Below, in pieces: positions 62,280 through 64,000 of a DNA stretch of 64,000 nt (positions within the stretch are counted from its first letter, which is position 1; each line of letters starts with the position of its first letter). Made by a program: the position numbers and the translations under genes. The notes beneath the pieces are model-generated. The model was not told the DNA's origin. It ran no database searches and worked only from the letters and a program-made list of their open reading frames with translations. The stretch lies in contig CAZFST010000023.1 in NCBI GenBank assembly GCA_964522015.1, positions 12,475 to 76,474 on the forward strand, in the 5' to 3' direction. The DNA comes from QQWI01 sp964522015 (GTDB lineage Bacteria; Bacillota; Clostridia; Peptostreptococcales; Acidaminobacteraceae).

Positions 62280-62978
62280 CTACATAAACCGCTTAAATAA
62301 GACGTTATTTTCAGTATGAACATGCATATACATATCAGTCACCAGCTCTTTTAATAGCTCAAAAGCCACCTTATAAGAATGGCATCCATCACGGGGAATG
62401 GTAAAATGGTCAGTGAGGTCGGTCAATTGATGGAGTGCATCACCAGCAACATCATGCTCATTCTCTAATTCAAGAATCAATGCCCCACAATCGTCACTAC
62501 CACCAATCAATGTTGGAAAAAGAAGCTTTTCTTCTTTGACCATATGACTTTCTAGCTCGGTTTTTAATCCCCCAAATACTTTATGAATTTTAAAAAGCTC
62601 TGGATGGTGTTGCCCATGAACCGATAGAATTTTGAAAAGCAATTCAGAAAGTCTCGGCATTGTATCCCGTAAAAACTGATGATGTGTGGACTCAATACGA
62701 GTAATCAGCTGTTCTGTGGTAAAGTCTGAAAGTCTTATTTTCAAACCATCTGCCGTGGTAAGTGTTTCTGCGCCTAGGATAGCAGCATCCGCATCATGTA
62801 ACAGTGCCTCGAATGTCACTTCATCCGTATCACCTTTAATTGCTACCATCACATTGCGATCGCCGCCACAGCAAAAGTCCACATTATAAGCCATAAAAAC
62901 CCTCACTAACTCTGGATGATTAGTTACCACTTCTCCGATTGTAAACTCACTTAATTTCTCAAATATTTTGGTTTCCAT
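62280..62978 (-). CDS. ric: iron-sulfur cluster repair protein, RIC/ScdA/YtfE family
   Basis: The protein has 232 residues. The N-terminal DUF542 segment IGEVVTNHPELVRVFMAYNV and VDFCCGG precede a hemerythrin-like four-helix domain with metal-binding histidines (THHQFLRDTMPRLSEL, VHGQHHPELFKIH, LESHMVKEEKLLFP, ENEHDVAGDALHQL, MYMHVHTENNVLFKRF). Ric proteins repair Fe-S clusters damaged by NO or peroxide. GGAGGAAAACTA precedes the ATG. It forms a likely operon with the flavodiiron gene (68 bp apart). Confidence 0.93.
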   Translation of the reverse strand: METKIFEKLSEFTIGEVVTNHPELVRVFMAYNVDFCCGGDRNVMVAIKGDTDEVTFEALLHDADAAILGAETLTTADGLKIRLSDFTTEQLITRIESTHHQFLRDTMPRLSELLFKILSVHGQHHPELFKIHKVFGGLKTELESHMVKEEKLLFPTLIGGSDDCGALILELENEHDVAGDALHQLTDLTDHFTIPRDGCHSYKVAFELLKELVTDMYMHVHTENNVLFKRFM

Positions 62979-63035
62979 TAGTTTTCCTCCATATGATTTA
63001 CTTAGCAGCTCATAACCTGAGCTGTTCTTGAATTC

Positions 63036-63106
63036 ATCTTACACCTTCTTAACCATCAAACATGTGATTTGCCTCACACAAACAAAAGTTTTTAATGTGA
63101 TATAAT
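63036..63106. promoter_or_regulatory. divergent promoter with perfect CRP/HcpR-type operator
   Basis: TGTGA-TTTGCC-TCACA (63063-63078) is a perfect CRP/FNR-superfamily palindrome. The plus-strand -10 TATAAT is at 63101-63106. A minus-strand -10 TAAGAT is at 63041-63036. The operator centre lies about 41-42 bp from the expected start point in both directions, the class II activator position. The site would serve both ric-fprA and the regulator gene. Confidence 0.72.
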
Positions 63107-63151
63107 ATAAGAATCACAGACTACATGACTAGATCACATTGGGAGGTCCCC

Positions 63152-63874
63152 ATGAAAACAGACAAGGAAGATTATATCCCTGTTCATGGCTGCGCAACCT
63201 GCGGTCACGGACTTTGCGCCAAAAAAGTATCCCTATTTTCAAAACTCAATGACACCCAGCTCCATGATGTCATCAGCCTAATAGACAGAAAGCACTATAA
63301 AAAAGGTGAAGTTATCATCAAAACAGGAGATGACTTCAATCGTTTGTACATCGTCAACAAAGGCGCACTTAAAGCCTCTTCCTACCAAGAAGATGGCAAA
63401 GAACAAATACTCTATTTGCTAAACGATGGCGACTGCATCGGTGAACTGGCACTCCTTAAAAGCGAGCCTGCTGTTTACGACCTTATTGCCGTTAAAGAAA
63501 GCTTTATCTGCACCATCACCAAAGTAAAATTTGACGACTACCTTAAAAGCAACCCAGATATGATCTTTGCCATTATGACTTCAGCACACGACAAAATCCG
63601 CTCCCTAGAAAAACTGGTGGGTGCAATTGCATCAAATGATGTAGATGTTCGACTTAAGTTTCTATTAAAGCAGCTGATGCATCAATCAACAACCAAAAGC
63701 CCCCAAGATACAATTATCCAACTACAATTAACCCGAGAAGATATGGCCAACTTTGTCGGTGTCACCAGGGAAACCATCAGTCGGAAACTCTCTCAACTGG
63801 CTCAAGATCAGATATTAGAACTGATAGACAGTAGACAATTGAGAATCATAGACCCATCCTACTTTGAAGATTAA
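63152..63874 (+). CDS. Crp/Fnr-family regulator with N-terminal cysteine cluster (FNR/HcpR-like)
   Basis: The 240-residue protein starts at the ATG five bases after GGGAGG. The N-terminal HGCATCGHGLCAKK (C14, C17, C22) resembles FNR cluster-binding cysteines. A cyclic-nucleotide-type sensor domain (about 25-140) and a Crp HTH (LTREDMANFVGVTRETISRK) follow. It is divergent from ric-fprA and shares with them a TGTGA-N6-TCACA site, the kind recognised by FNR/CRP/HcpR proteins. I infer an NO- or O2-responsive regulator of these two genes and possibly of itself. A fourth cluster ligand is not identified. Confidence 0.88.
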   Translation: MKTDKEDYIPVHGCATCGHGLCAKKVSLFSKLNDTQLHDVISLIDRKHYKKGEVIIKTGDDFNRLYIVNKGALKASSYQEDGKEQILYLLNDGDCIGELALLKSEPAVYDLIAVKESFICTITKVKFDDYLKSNPDMIFAIMTSAHDKIRSLEKLVGAIASNDVDVRLKFLLKQLMHQSTTKSPQDTIIQLQLTREDMANFVGVTRETISRKLSQLAQDQILELIDSRQLRIIDPSYFED

Positions 63875-64000
63875 ACTTCTGATTTTCGACCATATAGTTG
63901 GGTAAGTATCTATTTAGAGATTAGTTGCCCAACCTTAAATATCAGGGTAGTGTAAAGTGCCGTATGAAAGTAGGGTGACATAAAAATTGGTGGTTTTGTT
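63875..64000. other. right-edge non-coding stretch
   Basis: No gene is supported. GTTGGG (63897-63902) and CCCAAC (63928-63933) could pair over a long loop, but there is no T tract, so I do not call a terminator. Confidence 0.4.

Overview
The window reads as a chromosomal segment of an anaerobic Gram-positive bacterium of the Clostridia type. The evidence is strong AGGAGG ribosome binding sites with some TTG starts, an LPXTG cell-wall protein, lipoproteins, bifunctional AdhE, pyruvate phosphate dikinase, H-cluster [FeFe]-hydrogenase-like proteins, a flavodiiron protein and 4-hydroxybutyryl-CoA dehydratase. I see no rRNA, tRNA, CRISPR array, prophage or intact transposase. A run of 100 N at 47582-47681 is an assembly gap inside a tandem repeat.

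Layout. 1-3.3 kb: end of a FtsX/MacB-type ABC permease, an OmpR/EnvZ-like two-component pair and a Crp/Fnr protein. 3.4-4.9 kb: an aldehyde dehydrogenase with a small in-frame tandem duplication. 4.9-7.1 kb (minus): a secreted metallopeptidase-like protein without its HExxH, behind a GEMM-I (cyclic-di-GMP-I class) riboswitch that overlaps a terminator. 7.1-10.7 kb: a Phd-Uma2 fusion and a DUF2975 / XRE / DUF4153 operon. 10.7-15.6 kb: a HEPN-like/CBS protein, a membrane diguanylate cyclase and a cysteine-peptidase-like lipoprotein.

15.6-28.1 kb (minus) is the centrepiece: nine tightly packed genes. In order of transcription they encode a NuoE-like [2Fe-2S] protein, a PAS-bearing sensory hydrogenase, a SpoIIE/PP2C phosphatase, a ferredoxin-like hydrogenase, AdhE, 4-hydroxybutyryl-CoA dehydratase, 4-hydroxybutyrate CoA-transferase, 4-hydroxybutyrate dehydrogenase and succinate-semialdehyde dehydrogenase. 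Together they could link ethanol/acetyl-CoA interconversion to the succinyl-CoA to crotonyl-CoA branch, with a putative H2/redox-sensing module in the same transcript.

28.1-43 kb holds small membrane and unknown proteins, a TPR histidine kinase, ppdK with its CcpN-like regulator, a divergent HTH / Ser-Thr-kinase pair, a TldD/TldE pair, a MerR-GGDEF fusion and a VOC protein. 43-60 kb is a surface and secretome region: BspA-type LRR protein, LPXTG protein with TTQAP repeats, MalT/LuxR regulator, lipoprotein, glucosaminidase-like protein, C39-peptidase-like protein and a VanZ protein. 61-63.9 kb is a nitrosative/oxidative stress module (flavodiiron protein, Ric, FNR/HcpR-like regulator) with a perfect TGTGA-N6-TCACA site between the divergent genes.

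Cyclic dinucleotide signalling recurs: two GGDEF proteins plus one riboswitch. A roughly 30-bp palindromic element occurs three times between genes, each time just before a terminator, and may mark a small RNA family or a mobile palindrome.
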